Positions 8,172 through 15,704 of a DNA stretch of 30,835 nt are shown here, one piece after another. Within the stretch, counting starts at the first letter, position 1, and the number at the start of each line of letters is the position of its first letter. This DNA comes from JBCBKZ01 sp039026975 (lineage in GTDB: Bacteria > Bacteroidota > Bacteroidia > J057). The translations under genes were made by a program, and so were the position numbers. Below the pieces are notes generated by a model, which ran no database searches, was not told where the DNA came from, and saw nothing but the letters and a program-made list of their open reading frames with translations. The DNA lies in assembly GCA_039026975.1 (NCBI GenBank), contig JBCCLI010000021.1, positions 1 through 30,835 of the forward strand. Direction: 5' to 3'.

Positions 8172-8957
8172 ATGGCCTCTAACCCCATTTACTTTGCCCA
8201 TGCTAATGGGATACCAGGAATCTGTTATGAACCATTTTTACGTCAGTTTGAAGGGCACCCGTATACCTATATAAACTGTCTGGGCCATGCAGCGCATAGG
8301 GTGAATCCTAGGGATAACTGGAAGCCCCTGATAGAGGAAGTTCAGGAGGACATAACGTCCAGGTTTTCTGAACCAGTAGTAGGGATTGGCCACTCTCTTG
8401 GTGGCTATGTATTATTAGAGGTAGCAGAAAGAAATCCCTCATTGTTTTCTCAGCTTATCGTGATGGAACCCCCACTATTTGCCAAGAAGATGAGAAGCAT
8501 GATGAATGTCCTCAGAACACTAGGCTTAAGTGATTACTTCATTCCGGTAGTAAAGAAATCCAGGAATAGGACGGAGCAGTTTCCTTCCAGGGAGTATGCC
8601 AGAAAATACTTCAGACAAAGGACCTTTTTTGACCAATTTCATCCTGAAAGCTTTGAACTTTATTTGGAGAAGGGCTTAACAGAGACGACAGAAGGAGTTA
8701 CTCTTACCTTTTCAAAGCAGATTGAATATGAGGTCTTTAAGTATTTTCCTGTGGCGTTTCTCCAGCGAAAGCATCAACTCCATTCTCATTTTTATTATGC
8801 GAAGGGGTCTAATCTGGCAGACGTTTTTGATTTCCAACAGCTTTCAAAATTACTTCCATATACCACTTTTACCCCCTTTTCTAAGGGGACACACATGTTT
8901 CCGCTGGAATATCCAGCAGAATTAGGGGCAGAACTTAAACCCATTTTTTCCAGCTAG
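8172..8957 (+). CDS. Alpha/beta hydrolase
   Basis: This is a cytosolic alpha/beta-hydrolase of 261 residues. The oxyanion-hole region is FAHANGIPG (residues 8-16). The nucleophile elbow is GIGHSLGGYV, with Ser75. A candidate catalytic His lies in KGTHMFPLEYP near residue 247. The acidic residue is not obvious and may lie around residues 215-225. The ATG at 8172 directly precedes the first strand. The enzyme could be an esterase, lipase or C-C hydrolase; nothing local fixes the substrate. It is transcribed away from the CPBP gene and appears to be a single-gene unit. Confidence 0.8.
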   Translation: MASNPIYFAHANGIPGICYEPFLRQFEGHPYTYINCLGHAAHRVNPRDNWKPLIEEVQEDITSRFSEPVVGIGHSLGGYVLLEVAERNPSLFSQLIVMEPPLFAKKMRSMMNVLRTLGLSDYFIPVVKKSRNRTEQFPSREYARKYFRQRTFFDQFHPESFELYLEKGLTETTEGVTLTFSKQIEYEVFKYFPVAFLQRKHQLHSHFYYAKGSNLADVFDFQQLSKLLPYTTFTPFSKGTHMFPLEYPAELGAELKPIFSS

Positions 8958-8980
8958 GGATACAATCATCCAAGGAGAGA

Positions 8981-9040
8981 ATGATGAACCTGGAGGTAGC
9001 TCACAAGGTGAGAAACCATGAATTACAAAGGGAAAAATAA
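8981..9040 (+). CDS. Possible 19-residue leader or small peptide ORF
   Basis: ATG ATG opens a 20-codon frame ending in TAA (MMNLEVAHKVRNHELQREK). It is preceded by AAGGAGAGA, a strong Shine-Dalgarno-like sequence that is unusual in this window. It could be a real small peptide, a translated leader or chance. It lies upstream of the candidate -7 box at 9091, so it would belong to the preceding hydrolase transcript. Confidence 0.15.
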   Translation: MMNLEVAHKVRNHELQREK

Positions 9041-9090
9041 ACTATAACATAAATTATAAAGTATTACCCTTAAAATTTATAAATTTTTTA

Positions 9091-9098
9091 TAAATTTG
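9091..9098 (+). promoter_or_regulatory. Bacteroidota -7 box, candidate promoter of the paralogue pair
   Basis: TAAATTTG fits TAnnTTTG exactly and lies in an AT-rich tract (9047-9098). The -33 element is not clear. A start just downstream would give a leader of about 245 nt before the ATG at 9349, carrying the pseudoknot at 9200-9248. Confidence 0.4.
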
Positions 9099-9199
9099 CA
9101 TCAGTGACCTTTAGCTCGTCAAGTACTAAGTCGCTGGTGTTTATTGTATTCGACATTTGGAAAGGCTGAGAAAGCAATTCAGAGCTTGAATACGTCCTC

Positions 9200-9248
9200 C
9201 TACAAATATTTAAGGAATCTTTGTAGGGTTCGTACACCATATTCCTTA
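9200..9248 (+). promoter_or_regulatory. Candidate H-type pseudoknot in the 391-base leader
   Basis: Two perfect inverted repeats interlock. CTACAAA 9200-9206 pairs with TTTGTAG 9220-9226 (7 bp). TAAGGAAT 9211-9218, inside the first loop, pairs with ATTCCTTA 9241-9248 (8 bp). Loop lengths are 4, 1 and 14 nt, which is feasible for an H-type pseudoknot. No named riboswitch core is recognised. It lies about 100 bases before the first paralogue's start, too far to mask the ribosome site directly. The rest of 8958-9348 shows an AT-rich tract and weak short hairpins only. Confidence 0.4.
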
Positions 9249-9348
9249 TTGATTGCGTTATTTATTTTGTAAATTTCGTCTCTGATTCGTGGAATTTCTA
9301 TATCAATACGATACATTTTCAACAGATAAGGGCTAACGGAATATATTC

Positions 9349-10317
9349 ATGTTGAAAAACAATACTATTAAAATTTTACTTGTTCTAGGCATTATCTTGT
9401 TTTTGACTGGATTTGGCTACTTAGGAGTTGACTATTACAACAAAGTATATCAATCAAAAGTAGACCAGGCGAAAATAGAAGCACTCAACAGCGAGTTGCT
9501 AGAACTGGAACGAAATGTACTAGAGCTGGAAGTGCTCTTTGATGATAAAGATCTGGAAGTAGAAAAGAAGGATGAGCTTCTTCGCCAGGGGTATGACAGA
9601 ATAAGGTACCTGGAAGATGAGATAAACAGGTTAGAAAGGGAAGGTAAGCTGAGTAAAGCCCAAATAGCAGAACTTAGAAATAAGCTGAAAGAAGCTAAGG
9701 CTAATATGCTGGATAAGTATCAGAAAGAACTTGAGGCTGTATATGCAGATAACAGGAGGCTGAAAGGAATAGTAGATAGCATTTTGACAGCAGATGGAGT
9801 GAGGGCAGACATGATTAACCAAATGATGAATGAGGTGAGTGCGCTCCAGCAGAAAAACACCTCTTTGATCGATACTTTAAATGAGGCAAAGACCATAGTA
9901 AATGCAGTTGAAAGGCTGAAAGCAGAAAACTTCAAGTTCTACAGCGTCAAAAATGGGAAAACTGAAGAGCAGAAAATAAGGTTTAAGCTCGGAACCCTAA
10001 AAGATCTCAAGGTGGAAATAGAGCTTATAGATAATGCGTTAGCTGATCCTGGTGTTTATGATCTTTACATGGCCATGAGGGCACCCGATGCCACTATCAT
10101 GACCAACAGGGCTGATAATTATGGGGGTTCTATCAAGTTTGATAATAAATCTATCCTCTACAGCAGCCATACCAGTGTGTACTATGACAGGCAGAGAAAA
10201 CCCTTCTATTTTGACTTCAGGCCTTCAGATGCTGAGCCATTTATGAAAGGTAATTATAGTGTGGTGGTCTACTGTAAAGGCGAGAAGATAGGAGAAGAAA
10301 GCTTTACCGTATACTAG
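9349..10317 (+). CDS. Unknown TM / coiled-coil / beta-domain protein, paralogue 1
   Basis: I do not recognise this family. The 322 residues divide into three parts. A short positive N-terminus is followed by one TM helix or uncleaved signal anchor (about 8-28, ILLVLGIILFLTGFGYLGV). A long acidic and basic heptad-like coiled coil covers about 35-190, with two breaks near 115-120 and 145-165. A beta-rich C-terminal domain covers about 195-322 and contains FYSVKNGK, GVYDLYMAMRAPDATIMTN and a closing VVVYCKGEKIGEESFTVY. The layout suggests a protein anchored in the inner membrane with a periplasmic rod and globular head. The next gene is a close tandem copy. An intrinsic terminator follows 28 bases after its stop codon. 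The start ATG lacks a Shine-Dalgarno sequence, as is usual here. Confidence 0.75.
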   Translation: MLKNNTIKILLVLGIILFLTGFGYLGVDYYNKVYQSKVDQAKIEALNSELLELERNVLELEVLFDDKDLEVEKKDELLRQGYDRIRYLEDEINRLEREGKLSKAQIAELRNKLKEAKANMLDKYQKELEAVYADNRRLKGIVDSILTADGVRADMINQMMNEVSALQQKNTSLIDTLNEAKTIVNAVERLKAENFKFYSVKNGKTEEQKIRFKLGTLKDLKVEIELIDNALADPGVYDLYMAMRAPDATIMTNRADNYGGSIKFDNKSILYSSHTSVYYDRQRKPFYFDFRPSDAEPFMKGNYSVVVYCKGEKIGEESFTVY

Positions 10318-10345
10318 AAAAAATATGAAATAATGATTTTATGGA

Positions 10346-10374
10346 GGGCCAGCTGCTGCTGGTCCTTTCTTTTT
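10346..10374 (+). terminator. Rho-independent terminator between the two paralogues
   Basis: GGGCCAGC 10346-10353 pairs with GCTGGTCC 10358-10365 (8 bp, one G-T pair, TGCT loop), followed by TTTCTTTTT. Only 25 bases separate it from the ATG of paralogue 2, so that gene depends on read-through or on a promoter overlapping the hairpin. Confidence 0.85.
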
Positions 10375-10399
10375 ACAGGATACCTTAGATCATGTAACT

Positions 10400-11374
10400 A
10401 TGTTGAAGAATAATACCATCAAAGTTTTCCTTGTTCTAGGCATTATCTTGTTTTTGACAGGATTCGGTTACTTAGGAGTGGATTATTATAATAAAGAATA
10501 CCAGGCGGAGATCTACCAAGAAAAAATAGAGGCCCTTAATACAGAGGTACTTAACCTCGAAAGGGATGTACTGGAATTAGAAGTCCTTTTCCAAGATACA
10601 GACCTGGAGACAGCCAATAAAGACGAACTTCTAAAGCAGGGATATGACAGAATTAATTTTCTGGAAGAGAAGGTAAATACCTTGGAGCGGGAAGGGAAGT
10701 TGAACAAAGCCCAAATAGCTGAGCTGAGAAACAAACTCATGGAAGCCAAGGCTAATGTTATGATGTATGACAAGTACCAGAAGGAGCTGGAATTTGTGTA
10801 TGCAGATAACAGGCGGCTTAAAGGGATTCTGGACAGTATCAGTAATTCTGAAGATGAGAAATATGCTGAGATCATTGACCAGTATAAGGCCCAGATGGAG
10901 TCTCTCAGGCAGGAGAAAAATTCGCTAGAAACCTCCCTGGAAGGGGCCAAGGAAATAGTGAATGCGGTTGAAAGCTTAAAGGCGGAGAATTTTAGGTTTT
11001 ACAGTGTTAAAAATGGCAAGGAAGAGCAAAATATACGGTTTAAAGCTGGGAACCTTAAAAACTTTAAAATCAAGATAGACCTGATCGAGAATGCACTGGC
11101 ACAGACCGGAGTGTATGACCTCTATATGGCTATACGGGCACCTGATGCTACCATCATGACCAATAAACCGAAAGGCTATGGAGGGTCTATCAGATTTGAT
11201 GAGAAATCTATTTTATATAGTAGACATTCAAGTGTGTATTATGACAGGCGGAGAAACAGTTTCTCTTTTGACTTTATCCCTTCAGATTCAGAGCCCTATA
11301 TCAAAGGGGACTACAGAGTGGTAATTTATTGTAAGGGAGAGAGAATAGGAGAAGGAACTTTTTCTGTTTACTAG
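10400..11374 (+). CDS. Unknown TM / coiled-coil / beta-domain protein, paralogue 2
   Basis: This is a tandem copy of the preceding gene, with 324 residues and the same three-part plan. The TM segment is almost identical, also at the DNA level (a stretch of 29 identical bases from CTTGTTCTAGGC onward). The C-terminal beta domain is strongly conserved, including YSVKNGK, GVYDLYMA and APDATIMTN. The central coiled coil has diverged, with small insertions near residue 119 (VMMYDKYQ against MLDKYQ) and a different hinge around 145-165. Such a pattern fits a duplication followed by drift in the rod. It ends 9 bases before the convergent ankyrin gene. No function can be assigned. A dedicated promoter is not visible between the upstream terminator and its ATG. 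Confidence 0.75.
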   Translation: MLKNNTIKVFLVLGIILFLTGFGYLGVDYYNKEYQAEIYQEKIEALNTEVLNLERDVLELEVLFQDTDLETANKDELLKQGYDRINFLEEKVNTLEREGKLNKAQIAELRNKLMEAKANVMMYDKYQKELEFVYADNRRLKGILDSISNSEDEKYAEIIDQYKAQMESLRQEKNSLETSLEGAKEIVNAVESLKAENFRFYSVKNGKEEQNIRFKAGNLKNFKIKIDLIENALAQTGVYDLYMAIRAPDATIMTNKPKGYGGSIRFDEKSILYSRHSSVYYDRRRNSFSFDFIPSDSEPYIKGDYRVVIYCKGERIGEGTFSVY

Positions 11375-11383
11375 CCTATACCT

Positions 11384-12295
11384 CTAAATGTAATTCTCTA
11401 ACATAGCCAGCAGCTGGTAGCTCTCTTTCTGGGCTTTGGTTTGTACCCTCTGGTGGGCCATACGCACGGGACTCAGTCCTTCTGAATCTTCCAGGAGAGG
11501 ATCAGCACCATATTGTAGCAGGTACTCAGCCATATCTAGTCTTATGCTGGAGACAGCATAGTGTAAAGGGGCTCTGTTTAAGTAGAATCCAGAGGCTTGG
11601 ATATTCACACTTGCCCCATGTTCTACCAGAAATTGCATAAGCTGGTAATGGTTATTATAAATGCTCCAGTGAAGGGCACTTAGACCGCCTCCTTCTGGCA
11701 TAAGATTTACATCTACTCCCTGCTCTATTAGGGCCCTGATAGCATCTACCTCACCATAGTAACTAAGAAGATGGATGGCAGAGCGCCCTTTTGCATCTCC
11801 TTTCTTGATAATAGCATTTACATGACTGCCTTTCTCTATCAGTTTCAGGCTAAAGTCTGACAGCCCCTGGTCGCAAGCTATTAAGAGAGGGGTCCATCCC
11901 TGGTCTGTATCTACATGATTTAGGTTGGCACCCTGCGAAATGAGCCAGTCTGCCATATCCAGGTCATTCTCATTCAGGGCTAACATAAGAGGGGTCCAGC
12001 TTCTACTGTCAGAAACCAGATCTATTTCTGCTCCGTAGGCCAGGAGCATTTGAGCTGTTTTTTGGCTACCAATGATACATGCGATGTGGAGGGGGGTATT
12101 TCCAAATTCATCTATAATGTTGACAGGGGCACCGTAAGAAAGGAGGAGTTTGACAATTTCAATGTTATTTTCAAAAACAGCCTCATGCAGGGGAGTGCTC
12201 CCACGCTCATTACGGATTTGTACAGACTCATTCGATTCAAGGTAAGTTTGTACAGATTGTAAATCACTACGCTCTATGGCTTCAAATATTAACAT
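11384..12295 (-). CDS. Ankyrin-repeat protein
   Basis: This is a 303-residue protein made almost wholly of ankyrin repeats, about nine, each near 33 residues. Examples are GSTPLHEAVFENNIEIVKLL, FGNTPLHIACIIG, SWTPLMLALNEND, GWTPLLIACDQG, SAIHLLSYYGEVDA, LSALHWSIYNNH and APLHYAVSSIRLDMAEYL. The first and last units are degenerate capping repeats. There is no signal peptide, TM helix or catalytic domain, so it probably acts in the cytosol as a protein-binding scaffold; the partner is unknown. The gene stands alone on the minus strand, converging on paralogue 2, with a 345-base leader on its 5' side. Confidence 0.9.
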   Translation of the reverse strand: MLIFEAIERSDLQSVQTYLESNESVQIRNERGSTPLHEAVFENNIEIVKLLLSYGAPVNIIDEFGNTPLHIACIIGSQKTAQMLLAYGAEIDLVSDSRSWTPLMLALNENDLDMADWLISQGANLNHVDTDQGWTPLLIACDQGLSDFSLKLIEKGSHVNAIIKKGDAKGRSAIHLLSYYGEVDAIRALIEQGVDVNLMPEGGGLSALHWSIYNNHYQLMQFLVEHGASVNIQASGFYLNRAPLHYAVSSIRLDMAEYLLQYGADPLLEDSEGLSPVRMAHQRVQTKAQKESYQLLAMLENYI

Positions 12296-12640
12296 CTATG
12301 AAAAGTAAAATTACTGTAACATTCGATGGTGCTGCTTATTAGCCTCTCTGCCTCAATTCTGCGTTAATGATATGAAACTATGCTGAAAAGCAATATGCTT
12401 TCAGAATAAAAATCTAACCCCTTCAAGTTAGAAATTTTGTTTCTAAAAACAAGCTCTCAACTAGTCTACAAATTGTTTACGGATGGCTAATAGAATATGT
12501 TGGAGCTAGTCTGGAGAACAGAAATATTTTTCTTGTGAAATGAATAGTATGGCCAGAGCTTTCCTGTTGAGAGGATATGCGAATACCCCTTCTGCCAAAG
12601 ACTAAAGATGAGAAAACAACAGAAATGTGCAGATAGATCT
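12296..12640 (-). other. Intergenic region with several small hairpins
   Basis: No convincing gene is present. Inverted repeats seen are: CTGAAAAGCA 12383-12392 with TGCTTTCAG 12396-12404 (9 bp, one bulged A, 3-base loop); CTAAC 12414-12418 with GTTAG 12427-12431; and TTAGAAA 12428-12434 with TTTCTAA 12440-12446. The last two share bases and exclude each other. They may end the lepB-side transcript or lie in the ankyrin gene's leader. No TAnnTTTG box is seen on the minus strand here. Confidence 0.3.
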
Positions 12641-12988
12641 CTAGGCGGTGTAAATACCTTCTGCTTCAAAATAGTCAAGTACGTGTGATCTTAATAGATG
12701 TAACTGAGAGAATATATCTGTGTAGGGGAGAGGACGGGTTAATTCCCAATGCGGCCACCCATCCTGATCCAGATACGAAAGCTTATAATACCCTGACTGG
12801 GAAAGTAATTTACAAATGGCTATATGCATCAAATCCACCTTTTCCTCCTTGGAAAACTCCTGGGGGGTGCTCCCCAGCTCCCTCACTCCTATCAGGAACA
12901 TGATAGACTCCATGGTCATGTCCTTTCCAAAATTTTCTTTTAGGAATGCCTCTAACCGCTGCCACCGTATGGTGATATCCTGTTCCAC
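12641..12988 (-). CDS. Conserved-looking small hypothetical protein downstream of lepB
   Basis: This is a soluble protein of 115 residues, not recognised. It is rich in aromatic and acidic residues, with an N-terminal helical part (WQRLEAFLKENFGKDMTMES), a middle segment MFLIGVRELGS and a C-terminal part with YYKLSYLDQDGWPHWELTRP. There is no TM helix. The start is GTG at 12988-12986, 3 bases after the lepB stop. That tight spacing and the protein-like composition support a real gene translated with lepB. A link to signal-peptide processing is possible only by position. Confidence 0.65.
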   Translation of the reverse strand: MEQDITIRWQRLEAFLKENFGKDMTMESIMFLIGVRELGSTPQEFSKEEKVDLMHIAICKLLSQSGYYKLSYLDQDGWPHWELTRPLPYTDIFSQLHLLRSHVLDYFEAEGIYTA

Positions 12989-12991
12989 TGG

Positions 12992-14539
12992 CTATCTAAT
13001 CTTCTGAGTGCCTATTCTATTCCATCTGACTCCGAAATCTGACTCATAGGAGAAGAAAATAAAGAGTGGCTTTCCCACTACGTGGTTCTCAGGTACAAAT
13101 CCCCAAATCCGGCTATCTTCTGAGTTATGGCGGTTATCTCCCATCATGAAATAGTAATCCATCTTAAAGGTGTATTCTTCAGCCACTTCTCCATCTACAA
13201 AGACTTTGCTTTGTTTTACCTCTATCTCATGGCCTTCATACCCACTGATAACTCTTTTATAGAGATTGTAATTAGCCGCTGTGAAGGGTAAAGTCATCCC
13301 TTTTTTAGGAATTATGATAGGACCAAAGTTATCTATATTGTGAGAGAAGTAACGCTTATTACTGGGGTAGACATCTGCTCTATATTCGCCTTTAGGAGAA
13401 TACACTGTATCTACATTTTTTACCTCTGGCTTAGCCTCTAATATCTTCGCAATAGAGTCTGGCATCCAGAAATAATAAAGGTTAGCAGGTTTCACAAAGA
13501 CCCAGTTATAGTTAGAAGAAACAATTTCTCCCCTGCTGTTCACTTTATTCTCCCTAAAGCCTAAATCCGTCATATCTGGAAAGGAAAGCTCTTTCATATT
13601 CCTTTCATTTTTGACCCTTCTACTTTTTAAGAAGCGGGCATTAGGCTCCGTCTCCAGCATATACCTAAACTGCATATTAGGAGGGTTCCAGGAAGGGGAG
13701 CCATTAATATGTATCTGCTGATCTATGATCTCCATGGTATCTCCGGGGACGGCCACACATCTCTTAATGTAGTTTTCCTTCATGGAAATAGCCTTTATCT
13801 TACCGGCTCCATCACCCAGATCATCTATATCATGAGCGGGATAATTAAAGACCACTATATCATTTCTTTCTATTCTCTCCAGGCCTGGAAGACGATAATA
13901 GGGGAGTTTTATCCAGTCCAGATAGGAAGGCATAGTTAAGTCTGCCGCCTTCACACTGATTTTATTGTGAACAAAAGGAACCGAGAGTGGCACCATCGGC
14001 ATTCTGGAACCATAATGAAACTTACTGACAAATAAGAAATCACCTGCCATAAGGGTACGTTCCATAGAGCTAGTGGGGATCATGAACGCCTCTATAAAAA
14101 AGGTTCTGATGATGAGGGCTGCCACTCCAGCAAATAAAAAGGCATCTGCCCATTCTCTACCACCTGATTTAGCAGGTATTTTCTGATGGGTTTCTGGTGG
14201 GCCCAGATACTTCGTATCAGGATCAAATCCTATTTTAGGGAAGTATACAAAAGGAAGAACCACTGCCATGGCCTGCTCCCAAAAGGCATACTTTCCATAT
14301 GATTTCACCAGCTCTATGTCCATGGAGATCTTCACCAGCGTCCTCACTATGGGAATCAACGTTAGCACTACCCACCAAGTGGGCTTTCCTATCAGCTTCA
14401 GCCAGATAATGTCACTATACACAGGTATGAATGCCTTCCATCCTTGTTCACCTGCTTTCTCAAAGAGTTTATATAGTCCAACCCTAATTCCCAGGATGAT
14501 AAGAATGAAAAAGAGGGTGTAGATGATGCTAACGTTCAT
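12992..14539 (-). CDS. lepB: Signal peptidase I with N-terminal DUF5684-like membrane domain
   Basis: This enzyme removes signal peptides from exported proteins at the inner membrane. At 515 residues it is much longer than the 324 of E. coli LepB. The extra length comes from an N-terminal DUF5684-like domain (about 1-105, several hydrophobic helices with GWKAFIPVYSDIIWLKL) and a large insertion in the periplasmic part (about 275-430). The S26 motifs are complete: after a TM helix (about 131-150), PTSSME with Ser158 as nucleophile; YIKRCVAVPGD with Lys259 as general base; and GDNRHNSEDSR from residue 467. This layout is common in Bacteroidota. The patatin gene lies 160 bases upstream, and a -7 box lies between them. 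Confidence 0.95.
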   Translation of the reverse strand: MNVSIIYTLFFILIILGIRVGLYKLFEKAGEQGWKAFIPVYSDIIWLKLIGKPTWWVVLTLIPIVRTLVKISMDIELVKSYGKYAFWEQAMAVVLPFVYFPKIGFDPDTKYLGPPETHQKIPAKSGGREWADAFLFAGVAALIIRTFFIEAFMIPTSSMERTLMAGDFLFVSKFHYGSRMPMVPLSVPFVHNKISVKAADLTMPSYLDWIKLPYYRLPGLERIERNDIVVFNYPAHDIDDLGDGAGKIKAISMKENYIKRCVAVPGDTMEIIDQQIHINGSPSWNPPNMQFRYMLETEPNARFLKSRRVKNERNMKELSFPDMTDLGFRENKVNSRGEIVSSNYNWVFVKPANLYYFWMPDSIAKILEAKPEVKNVDTVYSPKGEYRADVYPSNKRYFSHNIDNFGPIIIPKKGMTLPFTAANYNLYKRVISGYEGHEIEVKQSKVFVDGEVAEEYTFKMDYYFMMGDNRHNSEDSRIWGFVPENHVVGKPLFIFFSYESDFGVRWNRIGTQKIR

Positions 14540-14593
14540 AAGAAATGCTTAATCTTTTTCTAACGAGAAGGATGTCCTTGTAAAGGCTTCCCG

Positions 14594-14601
14594 CAAAAAT
14601 A
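14594..14601 (-). promoter_or_regulatory. Bacteroidota -7 box upstream of lepB
   Basis: On the minus strand this reads TATTTTTG, an exact TAnnTTTG match, about 55 bases before the lepB ATG. A TTG -33 element at the expected distance is not evident. It could give lepB and the small downstream gene their own promoter, independent of the patatin gene. Confidence 0.4.
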
Positions 14602-14699
14602 GTAAAAAGGATAAGTCTTACTAATGTATGACCCAATATCCTGTTTCTCCCATAAGTAGGGATACGCTTATTTTTCTTACAGATGAAGTGAAAGATTGT

Positions 14700-15704
14700 T
14701 TATACGCTTCTGTTACTGAATAAATGGCCTTTGAGGGTACCATCATAATGAGTAAAGGCTTTCTCTGCCATCTCATACCCATGCTGTTTCCTTTCCTGGA
14801 TCTTCTCTGGGCTAAAATCAATGATGTTTCCCATTTCCTTCTCTGGCTCTATCAGAATGGTTTGAAACTGCTGAAGTCTGATTCTCTTACCTGAACTAGA
14901 GCTCATCCTGTAAAGATTCATTTCCGGTGCCTGGGACTTTACCTGGGCTACCAGGTCATTAATGGTTAGGAATTCCCGTAAATCGTTTACAAAAATCTCG
15001 TCTAATGCAATATCAATTAGTGCCCTACTGGCTATGGAGAAAATATTTTTCCCAGGCTGCTCTGCTGCTTTACTCTCTACCTCAGGTGTATAACAGTTTA
15101 TAATGATGATTTCATCTGGATGGTCTTGAATCACATGGCCTAGTGGACTGGTATCCCTTATACTCCCATCAACCAAGTCAAAGAAGGTATTCTCTTTGGT
15201 TTCCACAGATTCTACAGGCGCCCACAAGATAGGGATAGAGGCAGATGCTAGAATAGCCTTCTGGAACTCAAGGTCCTTATGGAAGTGTTTGGGAGACAAG
15301 GCCAGGTATTTACCGCTTCTCAGAGAAACAGCCCCCAGCCTAAAATCATATTTATCAGTATTTATCTCAGAAAGAGACACATGCCTTTTTAGTAGCTCAA
15401 ACAGGGGTCTGTTACTCAGAACGGCTTTTTCTCTAGCTAATAACTTCCTGGCCACATTAAGCATTTCCAGTCTGCCAGTAAAAATCAGTTTTTCCAGCTT
15501 AGGAGAATCCCAAATCTGTAACAGATCATCAAACTTTTCCATAGCCAGCATTACCCCATTGATAGCGCCCACGGATACCCCATTAATAATATCAAAATCA
15601 TAAGTGCTAAATCGGGTCTTTACCTGCTTTTCTATGTATTCCAGTGCCCCTACTTGAAAGGCACCATTGGCACCTCCACCGCTTAGGACTAACGCTCTTT
15701 TCAT
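14700..15704 (-). CDS. Patatin-like phospholipase
   Basis: This is a cytosolic or membrane-associated acyl hydrolase of 334 residues with a Ser-Asp dyad. The glycine-rich oxyanion loop is SGGGANGAF (residues 8-16). The nucleophile elbow is GVSVG, with Ser44. The catalytic aspartate is Asp179 in LVDGSIRD. These are all in the order expected for the bacterial patatin (RssA-like) group, which hydrolyses phospholipid or lipid acyl esters. There is no signal peptide. It lies upstream of lepB on the same strand and is divergent from the small membrane protein at 16060, across a 355-base AT-rich region. Confidence 0.9.
   Translation of the reverse strand: MKRALVLSGGGANGAFQVGALEYIEKQVKTRFSTYDFDIINGVSVGAINGVMLAMEKFDDLLQIWDSPKLEKLIFTGRLEMLNVARKLLAREKAVLSNRPLFELLKRHVSLSEINTDKYDFRLGAVSLRSGKYLALSPKHFHKDLEFQKAILASASIPILWAPVESVETKENTFFDLVDGSIRDTSPLGHVIQDHPDEIIIINCYTPEVESKAAEQPGKNIFSIASRALIDIALDEIFVNDLREFLTINDLVAQVKSQAPEMNLYRMSSSSGKRIRLQQFQTILIEPEKEMGNIIDFSPEKIQERKQHGYEMAEKAFTHYDGTLKGHLFSNRSV

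Noticed and set aside
10513..10950. 145-residue antisense ORF within paralogue 2
   Set aside because: It is Ser/Leu-rich, as expected for the complement of a Glu/Lys-rich coiled-coil gene, and is a shadow.
9349..11374. Phage tail-fibre or secretion-system component
   Set aside because: The TM plus coiled-coil plan could suggest it, but there are no neighbouring phage or secretion genes and no matching motif.
11384..12295. Ankyrin protein as a secreted effector
   Set aside because: There is no signal sequence, no secretion genes nearby and no toxin domain. A cytosolic scaffold is the simpler reading.
12487..12678. 63-residue minus-strand ORF
   Set aside because: It overlaps the better-supported 115-residue gene downstream of lepB and has no recognisable protein character.
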